The notes below the pieces were generated by a model. The model was not told the origin of the DNA. It was given only the letters and a program-made list of their open reading frames with translations, and did not search any database. Shown here in pieces: positions 1 through 11,697 of a DNA stretch of 64,000 bases. The position numbers and the translations under genes were made by a program. This DNA is from Sialis fuliginosa (Eukaryota > Arthropoda > Insecta > Megaloptera > Sialidae): positions 17,608,001-17,672,000 of the forward strand of contig OY540812.1 of the NCBI GenBank assembly GCA_961205875.1. Reading direction: 5' to 3'. The first letter of the stretch is position 1, and the number at the start of each line of letters is the position of its first letter.

Positions 1-209
1 TATTCGAATTTTATTTTAATCTGAATTGAATCTGTAAAAAATACACTATTTAATTCAATAATATCAACTATTAAATTTTATTCAAAAACCTTTTTTCTAC
101 GCTATTATACGCTATGTAATACTTAGGCATTTAGCATTTCTACATTTAGTATATCTAAAAATAATAAATCAAAAAAAATTATGTATATTAAATAAAAATT
201 CTACATGTA

Positions 210-1158
210 GGGGAGAGGTGCTGCAATTGAAACAGTTTTTAGAATTTCGATGATAACTTTGTTATTTTAATTAGTAATTATTTCAAATTTGGACACAATA
301 AAGTCTTGCTATTCAACTTTTAATCACCAAACAAAATTTCTCAAAATATTAATCAGTGTATGTAGAAATCGATCTAAGGCAGAGCCAGAGAGTGTTTCAA
401 ATGACACCGATAAAGCGTCAATTGAAACACCCTCATGCGTCAATTGAAACATATGTTATAATTGTTTATTTTTCAATAAAAAAGGAAATTTAAGGAACAA
501 ATTAAATGAAATAATTTTTATTAACCATAAATTATTATTATAAATATTTTACACTCAATATTATAGGTATGTTTTTATTTCGTCTTATATTTATATATTC
601 ACTTTCTCTTTCTTCGCACTTATTGTCATATGTTTATCTTTGTCTCACAATTCTGTATATTATTATGTTGATTCAATTATTATGACTTATTATTTACGAT
701 GTTTATTATTGCATAATTACTATTTTTAATTTATTTATTGTACAAACAACATGTTTCAACCGACGCACTCTTAAATTGTTTCAATTGCAGCCTTGCCCGA
801 AAAATGTAACATAATGTGCACCAAATTTAAATTAATGTAAATTGATTAAAAACACATAGCTCTATAGATACCTTGCTTCTGGATCAATCTACTAACCAAA
901 TATTATTAACGAGAAATGATTTTTGACTGTGTAATCCAAAAATATGTTCGTACTTTAAAAATAACACATTATCTGAAAAAACACTAATTCATAAATTTTT
1001 CAAAATTCATTTGAGAGAAAGTAGTGCCGACTTGGTCAGTAAAGCAGTAACATATTAGCTAACTCAGACGCTATAAAGCTTTCATTTATGACCACTAGTA
1101 GATATTATTTTTAAAACGTTTCAACTGACACCGTGTTTCAACTGCAGCACCTCTCCCC
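210..1158. mobile_element. MITE with TA target duplication (Tc1/mariner-like)
   Basis: Inverted termini read GGGGAGAGGTGCTGCAATTG on the left and, in reverse complement, GGGGAGAGGTGCTGCAGTTG on the right (19 of 20 match). A TA dinucleotide flanks each end (208-209, 1159-1160), as in Tc1/mariner elements. No transposase is visible in the 949 bp interior. The motif CAATTGAAAC or its complement recurs near both ends and internally (about 225, 420, 440, 750, 776, 1118, 1132). Assignment to a named family is not possible by eye. Confidence 0.7.
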
Positions 1159-1160
1159 TA

Positions 1161-1997
1161 CTCGTATCGTCGCAAAAGTTAATGAGTGTACTAATTTTGG
1201 ATGGACATTTAATTATCAATCCGCTACTGCACATCGTATTGATTATACTGCAGAAACAAATGCATCACACACTGCAATGCACTTGGCAACGTAGATTCTC
1301 CACTTTCTGTTCGCCTGATAACTTATTTTCCGCTACTTTGGAGTCTCACAGTGACAATAGACGAGCTTCTTCTCGGCTATCGAGTTCTCAATTTAATGTA
1401 TCCATTATGTGAAGTATATTGGTATGCATGCATACATACAGTACACTATATCAGCACTTGTCAAAATGTTATTTAACAGTTGATATATTTTATTACTTTT
1501 ATGTGAGTTTTTATATACTTATTTTCGATTTTATATAGCGTATACAAATATTACTTACAAATAGTATGTGTTAATGAACATGCGCATGAAGCGGGGGTCT
1601 CGTGAGGGGTAGTGGTGCATTATATATTTGGTAAATTAGATAACTGCCTGGGTCCTGAGGTAAGAGGGGCCTAGAACATATGGTTTTAAACTTCAAATAC
1701 TTTATTAGACGTTGAGCAAAAAAACTGAACTTATAGTTTAATACTTTTTGTGTTAGGAAATAAAAAAATCTTTGCAATGAGGTCTACATTTTTATAGCTA
1801 TGCATATCAGGAATTCAACTGTCGAGTTTTATTTGTCGATTTATAAATTGTTCAATATTTAAATTTACTTTAAAAATTTCTACATTAAAATAAAATAAAA
1901 ATATTTTAAATTTATTTAATGTAAAATAAAAATCAATTTTAGCAACTGTTCGTTATGAAGATTTAACCGTTTACGTTTCTAAAAAGCACATATAAGC
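1161..1997. other. Gene-free AT-rich stretch
   Basis: No supported gene. A slightly GC-richer patch at about 1585-1675 is probably a degenerate transposon piece. Short open frames on both strands lack recognisable domains, signal peptides or splice context. Confidence 0.5.
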
Positions 1998-2290
1998 AAA
2001 GCCGACCTTTGCAAGTCTGGCGCCCTAGGCGAGATTTATTTTTCAGTCCTCTCTCTCCCTAAAAAAAAAATTCAAAAATCACCAAAAATTTCAATTAAAA
2101 TTGATAAATTAACAAATAAGTTGAATAGTTAATATCTCAGCTTGGCGCAATCCTACAGACTCCAACTTTTTTTTAAATATAGCTTACACTATTAACTAAG
2201 ACTACCAAATGCCCCAAGACCGTCGAGACCCCCTACCCCTAATTTAAATTTGCTTTAAAACCCCTCGCAGGCGCCATTTTTTATTTAGAA
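1998..2290. mobile_element. Degenerate hAT fragment (same family as 3257-3984)
   Basis: The stretch around 2000-2036 (AGCCGACCTTTGC then TCTGGCGCCCTAGGCGAG) matches the reverse complement of the right end of the hAT at 3257-3984, so this is an inverted, decayed copy of that end. The other end is not clear; a GC-richer block at 2215-2275 ending in GGCGCC may belong to it. The boundary at 2290 is approximate. Confidence 0.4.
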
Positions 2291-3078
2291 AAAAATAAGA
2301 AAAAGAGTCAAACCATCTAGCTTATATAGTTTACGAAATATTTTGCTTTGACTGAAAAGGATGGACGGACGGGCGTACGGACGACAAAGTGAGATTAAGA
2401 GGGTTTCTTCAGAAACTTAAAAAGTAAAATTGTAAAATTTATACATGCAAGATAATTTGAGAATGTATTGTTTCAGAATAAATATATCAATGGTACTATA
2501 TAGGTATGTACTATGATTCACCAATAAGAGTAAAAGACAATACCACTTTAGTAAAAAATATAAATTGTTCTAGTAACTACAAAAAGCAGTTCAGATACAT
2601 ATCACATTCTTATACAAAAACATTCCATGTACTTTATTTTTCTTATATCAATATAAAAACAGTATATTTGATAGAACTTTAAACCGATTTTCAGATATTC
2701 GAGATGTCACAGAATAAAAAGAAATACTTAAAATACATTCCCCCAATTTATTATGTGTGTATGCATTTATATTATTATGTTGTTTGTTCGGGGGATGAGG
2801 GAAGAGTTCCTCCTCTATCCTGAAGTGCATTCAGCCATTGAATTTAGTTGTATCTGTCAAAAGCACATGTCACTCTAATTTGAATTGATCGCTATTCAAA
2901 CATACAAAATGGCATAAGTAACATTAATCATATGTATTTGCATATATGTACGTATACTATACATACATAGTTTACATCCATGTAATAATATATACATACA
3001 TACATTATGCATATATAAATGTTTGTATAATTACAAATGAATTTGTTTTTTTTTTACGTCAAGAAAGATAAATGTATT
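2291..3078. other. Gene-free stretch with retroposon-like tail and ATGT-rich tract
   Basis: At 2355-2400 a run of GGACGGAC-type repeats followed by an AAGTGAGATTAAGAGGG-like stretch resembles 3' tails of insect LINE/SINE elements. At 2930-3020 there is a degenerate ACAT/ATGT microsatellite. No gene is supported. Confidence 0.4.
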
Positions 3079-3256
3079 ATATTAACCAGGGCTTCGAACC
3101 GGAACTGAACCGAAAACCGGAAAAAACCGTTATTTTTTGCCGGAACGAAAACCGGAACAGAACCGAAATAAAAATTTCGGTTCAGTACATGTTAACATAC
3201 GCGCGTTAACATGATCTTATTTCCCACTTCAATTGTCGTTCGAACTATCATACAAG

Positions 3257-3984
3257 CAGGGCCGGCCGAACGGCCAGGCGACCCAGGCGACAGCCTGGGG
3301 CGCCAATTTCGTGGGGGCGCCAATTGTTTTAAACTTTTTTTCTATGTTCTGTTTTAGGGCGCCAAATTTAAGCTGTATATATTTTTTGAATAATAGTTTT
3401 GATTTTTTCTGCAAAATAATTCATTTTACTTAATAAAATGCTTAATATCAAAAATAAATTATTTATTAATTTTTTTTACAAAACTTGAAAAGCACAGTGC
3501 CAAATCTGCGGGTGGCTTTGCGGATTCTTGTAACAATTCCGGTTAGTGTAGCTAGTGGTGAAAGAAGTTTTAGTAAATTAAAATTGATAAAAACTTATTT
3601 GCAATCGGCTATGATAGAAGATAGGTTGAATAATTTGGCTATTCTTTCAATTGAAAATAAAGTTGTAGCAAACCTCAATTTTGAGACAGCAATCGATAAT
3701 CTTGCAGACATGAAAGCCAGGAAGAAATCTTTTATATAATTTTAGTTATATTATATATTATTTATCAATTATATGTTATATTATATTATTATATTACACT
3801 AATGAATTAATAACAAGTGTATTTAATGGTATTTTTCATTTTTCTATACATTTTATTCATTTTGAAAATTTTCTCCCGCTTTTTTTTGTGCGGATAATTT
3901 TTAATTATTGTCAATGTGGGGGGAGGGGGGGGGGGGTAAAAAAAAAACTCGCCTGGGGCGCCAGAATCGCAAGGGCCGGCTCTG
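3257..3984 (+). mobile_element. Nested hAT element with transposase remnant
   Basis: Termini CAGGGCCGGC (left) and the inverted complement of CAGAGCCGGC (right) are flanked by a perfect 8-bp duplication CATACAAG (3249-3256, 3985-3992). It lies wholly inside the outer hAT at 3087-4194. GGCGCC-rich subterminal sequence occurs at both ends. It keeps only the 3' part of a transposase gene (3485-3739). Related ends occur at about 1998, 37998, 47440 and 54953. Confidence 0.92.
3485..3739 (+). pseudogene. hAT transposase C-terminal dimerisation domain (remnant)
   Basis: An 84-residue open frame whose middle, with VASGERSFSKLKLIKTYL followed by RLNNLAILSIE, is the conserved C-terminal hAT dimerisation domain (hATC) seen in hAT transposases and ZMYM1-like host genes. 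A full transposase would be about 500-700 residues; the catalytic RNaseH-like part and zinc finger are missing. The first methionine is simply the first in frame, not a genuine start. It sits inside a 728-bp element with intact termini, so it is a deletion derivative unable to move itself. The domain call is firm; any activity is not expected. Confidence 0.88.
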
Positions 3985-4201
3985 CATACAAGTACCATAA
4001 AATATTTTAAATTATGGTAGAATATTTTTTTTAATACATATAATTTTGTTTTTAATTAATCACTCGGAGCTGAACCGAAAACCGAAAAAACCGTTATTTT
4101 TTGCGGAACGAAAACCGGAACCGAACTGAAATATATTTTTTTACTCGAACCGGAACGAAAATCGAAACTAAAAAAATAACGGTTCGAAGCCCTGATATTA
4201 A

Positions 4202-5090
4202 CCCTTAATTGGTATCGTAAATATTACAAACGGAACTGGTATCATGGGGTATTTGCGGCCCTCAACGAAAATTGGTTTTTGGCAAGCTAGCTTCAATAAT
4301 GAGACTGGATAATACTTGATAAATGGTAAATAATACACTTATTTTATGTAATCAACAAGCTTTTATTACCATTATTTTACTAAATTATCTTTTACGAGAG
4401 ATCCCAACAAAGTTACATTTTTTTTAATATTTTTAGGTATCTACAAAAACTCTGAAAAAATTAACTTTAGGAAAGTTTTTAACACAAATATTTTTTCTTT
4501 CTTATCTAATATAAACTAATATATTACATGCTTCTAATTAACAATAAAAAAAAATCAACTGGTATCGTGGGGGTCGGCTGGCTTTTAACACGCACGTATG
4601 TACAGTCACCTGCATTAATGGTCTTGCAGTTTGTATTCATTTTCGTTTATCACAAACTTAGTAGGCTCCTCCCATTTGATTATTATAATATTTAAATCAT
4701 TTTTCCATGTATCAAACAAAGACAGATATTTAGAAATTCATTTGCTAGATAAAGAACAACTATTCGTTTATAGTACTCATATATATTTGTGCAATTAAAT
4801 TATTATGTAATCTATTGAAAAATTGTATACGTAAATTTTGTGTCAATAAATATTTGATATTCCGAATTTTAGTATTTAAATATATTAAACTTGATAGAAA
4901 AAGATAACCGATGATGTTTGTCTTTAAATTTAGAATCTGTTGTAAGCGATTCTAGCCTTTAGGGTGCCAGACGAGTTCTGCAGGCGACTGTACCTCCGTC
5001 ACTGAATGGCGAGTGCGCACAATGCTTATTTTTTTAAATATCAAAGCTTGACCTGTGGGGGCCGGTCGGCCTCCACGATATCGTTAAGGG
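4202..5090. mobile_element. Possible piggyBac-like MITE
   Basis: The left end reads TTAA then CCCTTAATTGGTATCGT; the right end in reverse complement reads CCCTTAACGATATCGT and is followed by TTGA, one base from TTAA. CCC termini with TTAA targets are typical of piggyBac. A GGTATCGTGGGGGTCGGC motif recurs internally at about 4560 and near the right end. No coding capacity is seen. The imperfect right target site keeps confidence moderate. Confidence 0.5.
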
Positions 5091-5094
5091 TTGA

Positions 5095-6030
5095 AACATT
5101 TAAAAAAATATCTACTATATAGGAACTAAAAATAAAAATAATAACATTTGAAACTAATACATTTGAGCTTTTTAAAGCTTATCTGATAGCTGTGTTAAAT
5201 GTTACGAGTATCTATGGATTTTAAGGTAAAGATAAATCTGTTAATTTACTAATTAATTTTTTCTGAATGTTTACTGAGAAAATAACTATTATTTTTGTAG
5301 ATGTTTGACTATAATATATTTTACATTAATATGTATTAGTATTGAATATTTAAGAAAGAATAGTTTGCAATTCAGCATAAATTCGAAAAATTATATTATT
5401 AAACTACGTTTATCACGAAGGCAAGCAAATTTAATAACACAATGTTAAATTTTTCAAGTTTTTACATCAGTGAATGTAATAATTTCAAATTTCACTACTT
5501 GCATTTTCTCTTCACATTTCGTTGCACACAAAGTTCGTTATTGGATGCGCGCTTGTAAAGATGTAATAAGAAATGTATTCAATTATCATTGTGCCGATGT
5601 TTGAACGTTAGTTGAATAATTTCAAAGCGATATTTACTGTAAAATTGATGTTTTCATGATAAAATAAATATTAGGAAATTAAATTACCGTGTAACATAAT
5701 TACTGTACAACTTATTATTGATTTTTGAGACAGTAAAAAATTATTTCATCATGAAATATTTTTTCAGTAGGTACCTATAAGAATTGTTTGTCTAATTTTT
5801 ATAATATGATTAAAACAATATATAGGAATATAATTTATTATCTTAAAATTAATTTTGTTTAAATACACATTAATTTAAAAAATAAAAGTAATATTCGCCG
5901 AATAAACCGAAATAGTTTATTTTCAACTTTGAATATTATTAGATTGATATTGTTTTTTGATGTATAACATTAAAATAAATTATTGTTACATAGATTGTCA
6001 GCGGTCATTTCCCCCAAATGTAATTTTTAA
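5095..6030. other. Gene-free AT-rich stretch
   Basis: Unstructured AT-rich sequence with no open frame, repeat pair or RNA signature that I can support. Confidence 0.5.
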
Positions 6031-6032
6031 TG

Positions 6033-6558
6033 AAGTTTTTCTTTCTTTAAATATTAGAACGTTTTAACATTTTGAGTAGGGAGCGTCCATTAATTACATA
6101 CGTAAGGATAGTTTTCGAAATTTTCGACTCCACCCTTTCTTTTTGTAAAGATTCGTATTAGGTGACCTAGAGATACTCATAGTAAGTAAGTTTCGACAGT
6201 CCGAATCGATTTCTGGTTGATTGTAGTAGTCAAGTCTCACCTACAGTCGTATTATTTGATTTTATCAATCAAATCATTTCATATTATTACATTATGTTCA
6301 ATTTTAATTCAACTTTTTATACTTTAAAATCATACATAAATGAATTTTTGAATAAATCGCGTCACCGCCAGTTTGGCTAAAAATGGCGATGTTGTCGAAA
6401 CTCTTATTATATCTCTAAGTCACATAATATAAATCTTTACAAAAAGAAAGGTTGGGGTCGAAAATTTCGAAAATCTTCCCTACGTATGTAATTAATGGAC
6501 GCTCCCTACTCAGAATATTAAAACGTTTAAAATATTTAAAGAAAGAAAAACTTCGTTG
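6033..6558. mobile_element. Foldback MITE with ~165-bp arms
   Basis: The left arm (about 6033-6199) and right arm (about 6393-6558) are inverted copies. Matching stretches include GAAGTTTTTCTTTCTTTAAA, GGGAGCGTCCATTAATTACA, and the pair GTGACCTAGAGATA / GTGACTTAGAGATA further in. The GGGAGCGTCC core is flanked by TA within the arms (6078-6079), like TA-targeting MITEs, but similarity continues outside it. A related single arm lies at 35680-35790. No open frame is present. Confidence 0.75.
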
Positions 6559-6624
6559 AAAATGAGATTTGATAATCTCGGCATTAGAGATTGCTGTTTT
6601 TTTTGTGTGTCTAAATACGGCAGT

Positions 6625-6690
6625 GGCGAGCTAGTGGATTATTTTAATCCTCATAAAGCTCTTCTACCCCCCAGTTATGCCATTGCCTCC
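6625..6690. mobile_element. hAT-type end fragment
   Basis: CAGTGGCGAGCTAG is a typical hAT terminus. The following CCTCATAAAGCTCTTCTACC also occurs at 40308-40328 beside another hAT end, so both come from one family. A possible partner end (TTATGCCATTG) lies at about 6676-6686 but no target duplication is visible. Confidence 0.4.
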
Positions 6691-6944
6691 CCTTTCCTAA
6701 CATAAGTTGTTTATTTATATTTATTTATATGTAGAATTATTTATGTATAGTAGTCAAAAATAATTTCAGCTCATAACACACAGTCGTAAAAATATCTTTA
6801 AAATGCATTTTGTGTACAATCTTTACGTATACACGACCCTTACGCAGGTATCGACTTCAACACATGGCGCTCTGACGTCAGTCACTGTGATATCCATAAA
6901 ACTTACCTGGTGGGTTTCCGACATCAGGCTACGCTGCTCACGGA

Positions 6945-7370
6945 AATCACTACCAGGCCCGCTCACGGACGCTCAACACATCGACGCCCGCACCGTCGTC
7001 CTTGGACGCTATCTCCAGGTCCGCCCTCGGACATTGCCTCCAGGCCTGCTCACGGACGCTCAACACATCGACGCCTCCAACGTCGCACCCACCGACGATC
7101 CACCCACGAACGTCGTCTGCCCGATCTATCCAGAACACGTCGCCAGCCCGATTCGTCCCGGACGCTACCTCCAGGTCCGCCCTCGAACGTCGCGTCCTAA
7201 ACCGCTTACCACGCCGACGCCCCCGCCGCCACACACGCCACCCAGGCTTTCGCGGTCACCTCCCTCGTGACCCCTCTACACGACGCCCCGCCGTCGCCAT
7301 CTCAACCGCATCTTGGATGCCGACGCCGTCCACGACGCCAGTCTACATCCCTCCAAACTAAAGATGCAGA
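6945..7370. repeat. GC-rich islet with internal repeats
   Basis: This ~430 bp block is strikingly GC-rich in an AT-rich window. GCTCACGGACGCTCAACACA followed by TCGACGCC occurs twice about 85 bp apart (near 6960 and 7045), and GGACGCTAYCTCCAGGTCCG occurs twice about 156 bp apart (near 7003 and 7159). Open frames run through it in several frames on both strands (for example 6803-7270 plus, 155 aa, Pro/Arg/Thr-rich), which is what low-stop GC-rich DNA gives by chance. It is followed by AATAAA at about 7450. It may be an LTR or gene fragment; no known domain is visible. Confidence 0.5.
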
Positions 7371-7379
7371 CAACCCCTT

Positions 7380-9398
7380 AACGACGAGATACTAATACAT
7401 GATATCCATTATATAAATTGTATTGTATACACCATTATTATTGTTTCAAATAAAATAACAATAAAAACATCATCTGTCTCTCTCTCACAACATACCCAAA
7501 TCGTATCAAGCTGAAACTGTTTCAATTAACGAATTTTAAAATTAATTAACTAACGTTTATAACTCGACCCACGAAAGGATTCGCACGACAACTAACTTAA
7601 ATGTTTTTTCCCTTAAAATTCAATTAACGACAAAATAATTTATTTATAATGGTTTTCAGAGCAATATAATGATATAATATTTTTGTTAAATTTTCCTTCT
7701 AAACGGTGAAAATCAAATTAAAACAATACACGTCCACATATTTCAGTTATGGTACAGGTTTATGAGATGTAATATTTTCGTTTCTTTCACGCTGCTGCGA
7801 CTTCAAGCACCGTTTAATGAAACATTGTAACGTTTTAATATAAAGACAACGTTAAAAATGTCTGGGCCCCTTAATCCTTCTTTGTTTGCAGTGTTATACC
7901 TTCATCGGCTGCCCCTCATTGTTCGGTATTACGCTACATTTGCTCAGACATTGGCGGTTCCGAAAAATAATTAGAGAAAAATGATTTATTGTATGTTCGC
8001 ATCATGAAATTTATTAGAAGAAAATAAACAGTTTATGTACGAAAATATTATCTTATGACTTAAGACCATAATTAATTGAACATGAAAGGAATTATTATTG
8101 CTATGCTATAGTCCAGTGTTACGTTATATTATTTGTTATGGGATTTCTTACCAACGATGCATTTACCAGACAATAAAATACTATTTTTTAAATAGTGATT
8201 AAAAAAATGAAAGTTATTAGGAACCATACTTATTATGTTACTTACAATTCGTGCTTTGGTAAAGTATTTCTAAAAGTGTGGCATGCAAAAGGTTTCCAAG
8301 GTGTACGCGGACGAATTTTCTTATTCTTTTTACACTTTCGTAGGTTTGTGTATAATAAGTATTCTAAATAAAATATTATTTCATTACAATTTTTTTTAAA
8401 TATAAAAACATAGTTTATTAAAATTTAACTATCATGTTATGCTGTGTTAAGACAAAACAGCAACACAGTATTTTTAAAACACTTCGTAATTAAAAATGTA
8501 TAGAAATTGCTCTTTTTTTTCAAATAAACACCGTGTTGCTATTTTGTCTCTTTATCATTTTGTTTATTTTCTTAAAATATTTTACAATAGCAGATACAAT
8601 GACACACATGAATGTACATATATTATTATTGAATACATATTTAATTGACACAAGTTATGAAAATATAATTGGAGAAGATTAATGCCCAAAGTTGTCATAT
8701 TTTGTAAAAAAAATCATCAATTTCAAATAGTAAATTTTTATATTATAGGTATACAAAACCCAGAAAATCTACCCCATGTATTTTTCTTGCTCCGCCACTG
8801 AACGAGCATGCAGTTAACTTGACTTGACGTAATTGTCACGAGTATATTTTTCATCCGAAAAAGCACGGATTGTAATGAAGGCGTACGATATAAAATAAAA
8901 CAAAATCTTCTAGATAATTAGTTTTCATATTTTTCTTGACTTTTTCTCTCTGCCAACTTTGTCATGGCGAACAATTAATTTTTTCATTTATTTTTAATAA
9001 AGTAAGATTAAATTAAATGAGAAATATTTATCTTGTCTTTAAACAAATATGGCATCGGCAGAAGGCAACCTGCTTCAAATTTAATTTAAATTATGATTTC
9101 TTTTTTTGCTCTGCCTTCTATTAAATTATTTTTTAATAATAACGAAATGGAAGAATACCAGTATGCCTATATGTTGTACGTATTAAAATTTTCTATAATA
9201 ATTTAAATTGAGTAAGGAATTTTATAATGCAATATTGATTATATATTTTACAATGCAAGAGATTTCGAGAGTCCGAATTGAATACATATTAAATATAAAA
9301 ATATAAAAAAAATTACGTTAAAAATTACTGTTTAGATTATTATAAAAAAAATTGAAGTATCAAACAATAAATATATTTAATTTTTTCTTTTTTTATAT
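7380..9398. other. Gene-free stretch with one hAT-like end
   Basis: No supported gene. A hAT-type right end, ...CTTGCTCCGCCACTG, occurs at about 8787-8801 without an identifiable partner. The rest is AT-rich sequence without recognisable repeats. Confidence 0.4.
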
Positions 9399-9406
9399 AT
9401 GTAATT

Positions 9407-10850
9407 TAGGAGTGTACCGGAACTGAAATTTTGAGTTCCGGCCGGAACCGGAATTTAAAAAAAATAATTCTGTATGAAATATTAACAAATAAAGAATATA
9501 AATAAAAATGTTTTATACATAGGTTACGTTTTATATCAATACAATTAATTATTTTAAATAGTAGGTATAGGAATGAGGTACATAACATTCTACAAAATTT
9601 TTGTTTCTAATAAAATGTTTATCATACGTTCTTTTCGATTATAAATTATAAAAGGATAAAATCGAAGGTAATAAATCAGATATTTAGAAATTATTAAATA
9701 TATCTAAAATGTTACCCATAAATGGGGACCAGCTATTATTTTTCCAAAAAATATCAATAATTAAATATCATTTTTATTACGTATCTTGTATTACTAAAAA
9801 TTTATTTTATGATTTATGGTTAAATTAATGTAATTGTTACAATTAAATATATCTAAAATATAAAAAAATTGTTTTTGTGTTATGAAGTTTTTATTTCCAT
9901 TAAAAATAAAATATAAAATTATATTAATGTTTTTTTTTTTACAAAAATACTGTTATTTGAGAATCTTATGCCCGGTCTCACCGCTCAAACTTATTTCTGT
10001 TCCTTATCTAACAATAAGTGTTCCTTAGTCTTAAGTTGAACCTAAATTTTACGTCGATCTCACAGGTCTATCTTATATAGTTAGCCAAGTGTCACTTAAA
10101 TACCATGACTTAAATAATAAAATTCTGGGGAATTTTGATTTTTAGTGTACGTTGCTATGAAGCAAGTTTATAATTTGTTTGTATCCAAGGTAATTAAACC
10201 ATGACTTATGTCAATACAATTAATTTTGGATATAAATTGTGCATTTGATTTATGCTGTGATTGTCATTAAAAAAATATTCAATAATGTACGGATATGTCA
10301 CAAGCGATAAAAGAGAGGAGCAAGTTACATGCGGAAAGAGAAATTATTAATACCTATATTAAATATATGAAATTTCAAAGTATTATAATTTTTGTTCTTT
10401 TTTATTTAAGTTAAATAATTATTTATTAAAGTTAAATATTCGAGTCTATTTTTCAAACGAGTTATCAAAGCATACACTGGAAGCTTTGTTAAACGAAACA
10501 GTTTTAAAAGGTTAATTTTGATTTGAAAATGGTAATATCTATAATAAACTTGGCTTGAAATGCCATAAATTGTTATACCTATGATATCTACATTATTGTC
10601 ATCAATAATTTTATCAAAAATGTTTACAATATTCATTTTTGTGTGCAGTTTCCAGGTTAAGTGGAACTAAAGTATCACTTTGACTAGTACTTAAATTTAT
10701 GTAATACATAACGACTAAAGGAACACATTAGTACAATGTAGAAATAAAATTAAAAATTCCGGCGGGGTCCGGCCGGAATTTTCTAGTTCCGGCCGGAACC
10801 GGAACCGGAATAAAATAGTAAATTCCGGCCGGAATTCCGGTACACCCCTA
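9407..10850. mobile_element. hAT element with CCGG-rich subterminal repeats
   Basis: Termini TAGGAGTGTACCGGAA (left) and TAGGGGTGTACCGGAA (right, reverse complement) are flanked by a perfect 8-bp duplication ATGTAATT (9399-9406, 10851-10858). Both ends carry clustered TTCCGGCCGGAACCGG motifs. The 1.44 kb interior has no transposase; possible remains of a second inverted pair with GTGTTCCTTAGTC (about 10018 and 10720) hint at a nested element. Confidence 0.88.
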
Positions 10851-10858
10851 ATGTAATT

Positions 10859-11695
10859 ACCTATTTTGATCTAATCTTTTTCTGGGCCTATTTATTGCAT
10901 TAATTCTTATTTTGCAGATAATATATGTATATAGTATAAAAGTAAATATAGATTATTGGAAATATTAAATTACTGAAAAGTTTATTAACTCAAGTTTTTC
11001 TTCAAAAAGTTTTTAAATGTAAAACTTTCAATTCCGATCACATCTTTTTAAACTAGACATTGAAAAGAGAAACGAAAAACGAACTTTAACTACAATAATA
11101 ATAATAAAAAACTTGCATAATAACGATATAAAACTTATGTGAAAAGTATAACTACTTGTAATATGACACGAAAAGTAAAGCCGTTTCAAATACATTATCA
11201 TTTTTATTTGTCTTATGATGATTTCTAGCGCAGACATCATAAAGTAGGTAGTTTGGAAAGTTTTAATAGCACATTTTTCTTTCGTGTTCGATACCGATTC
11301 CCAATACATTGTAAATAAATTTTAAATAGGGATGGTAAAATGTATGAAATATTTTCTGAAAAAAGTGTCAATATTTGTTATTTCTATTGTTAAGAAATTT
11401 TAAAATGGGAAATACAATTTTGCTTCTTCGCAATATCAAAGATACGAGAAGCCGATATTAATAAAACTTGGTTGAATGGTTGAGTCCCATTTCAAAATCG
11501 TGTGTAAGGAGGAGGAGTGATTTCCCAAAATATTAATTTTTTCAAGATATTTCAAGAACGACACATGTTACGTGAAAATTTTATAGAATATTTTTTGTAG
11601 AGCATTCAATTTCCTATAATATAGGTCTACAACATTTGTTGTTAAATATTCTCTTACAAATGTATTGTTTTTCTAAATTCATATTTGCTTTGACA
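10859..11695. other. Gene-free stretch with a dispersed repeat
   Basis: At about 11460-11620 the sequence (AATAAAACTTGGTTGAATGG, then CCCATTT, then an ACGACACATGTTAC-like stretch and TATTTTTTGTAGA) resembles 61278-61415 closely enough to be a second copy of one dispersed repeat. No gene is supported; the 93-aa minus frame at 11028-11309 shows no domain. Confidence 0.4.
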
Positions 11696-11697
11696 TA

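Larger units (their letters stand above)
3087..4194. mobile_element. Outer hAT MITE, interrupted by a second hAT
   Basis: Termini are CAGGGCTTCGAACCG on the left and its inverted copy on the right, flanked by a perfect 8-bp duplication ATATTAAC (3079-3086 and 4195-4202), the hallmark of hAT transposons. The subterminal ~100 bp on each side are rich in repeated CCGGAAC / ACCGAAA motifs. About 370 bp remain once the nested element at 3257-3984 is removed, so it is non-autonomous. It is itself inserted at the TTAA end of the piggyBac-like element that starts at 4202. Confidence 0.9.

Noticed and set aside
2930..3020. CRISPR-like or regulatory array of ACATAC repeats
   Set aside because: Irregular ACAT/ATGT microsatellite without spacers, common in AT-rich insect DNA.
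6803..7270. 155-aa plus-strand open frame
   Set aside because: Lies in a GC-rich block where stops are rare; long frames are open on both strands and the sequence is an internal repeat without a recognised domain.
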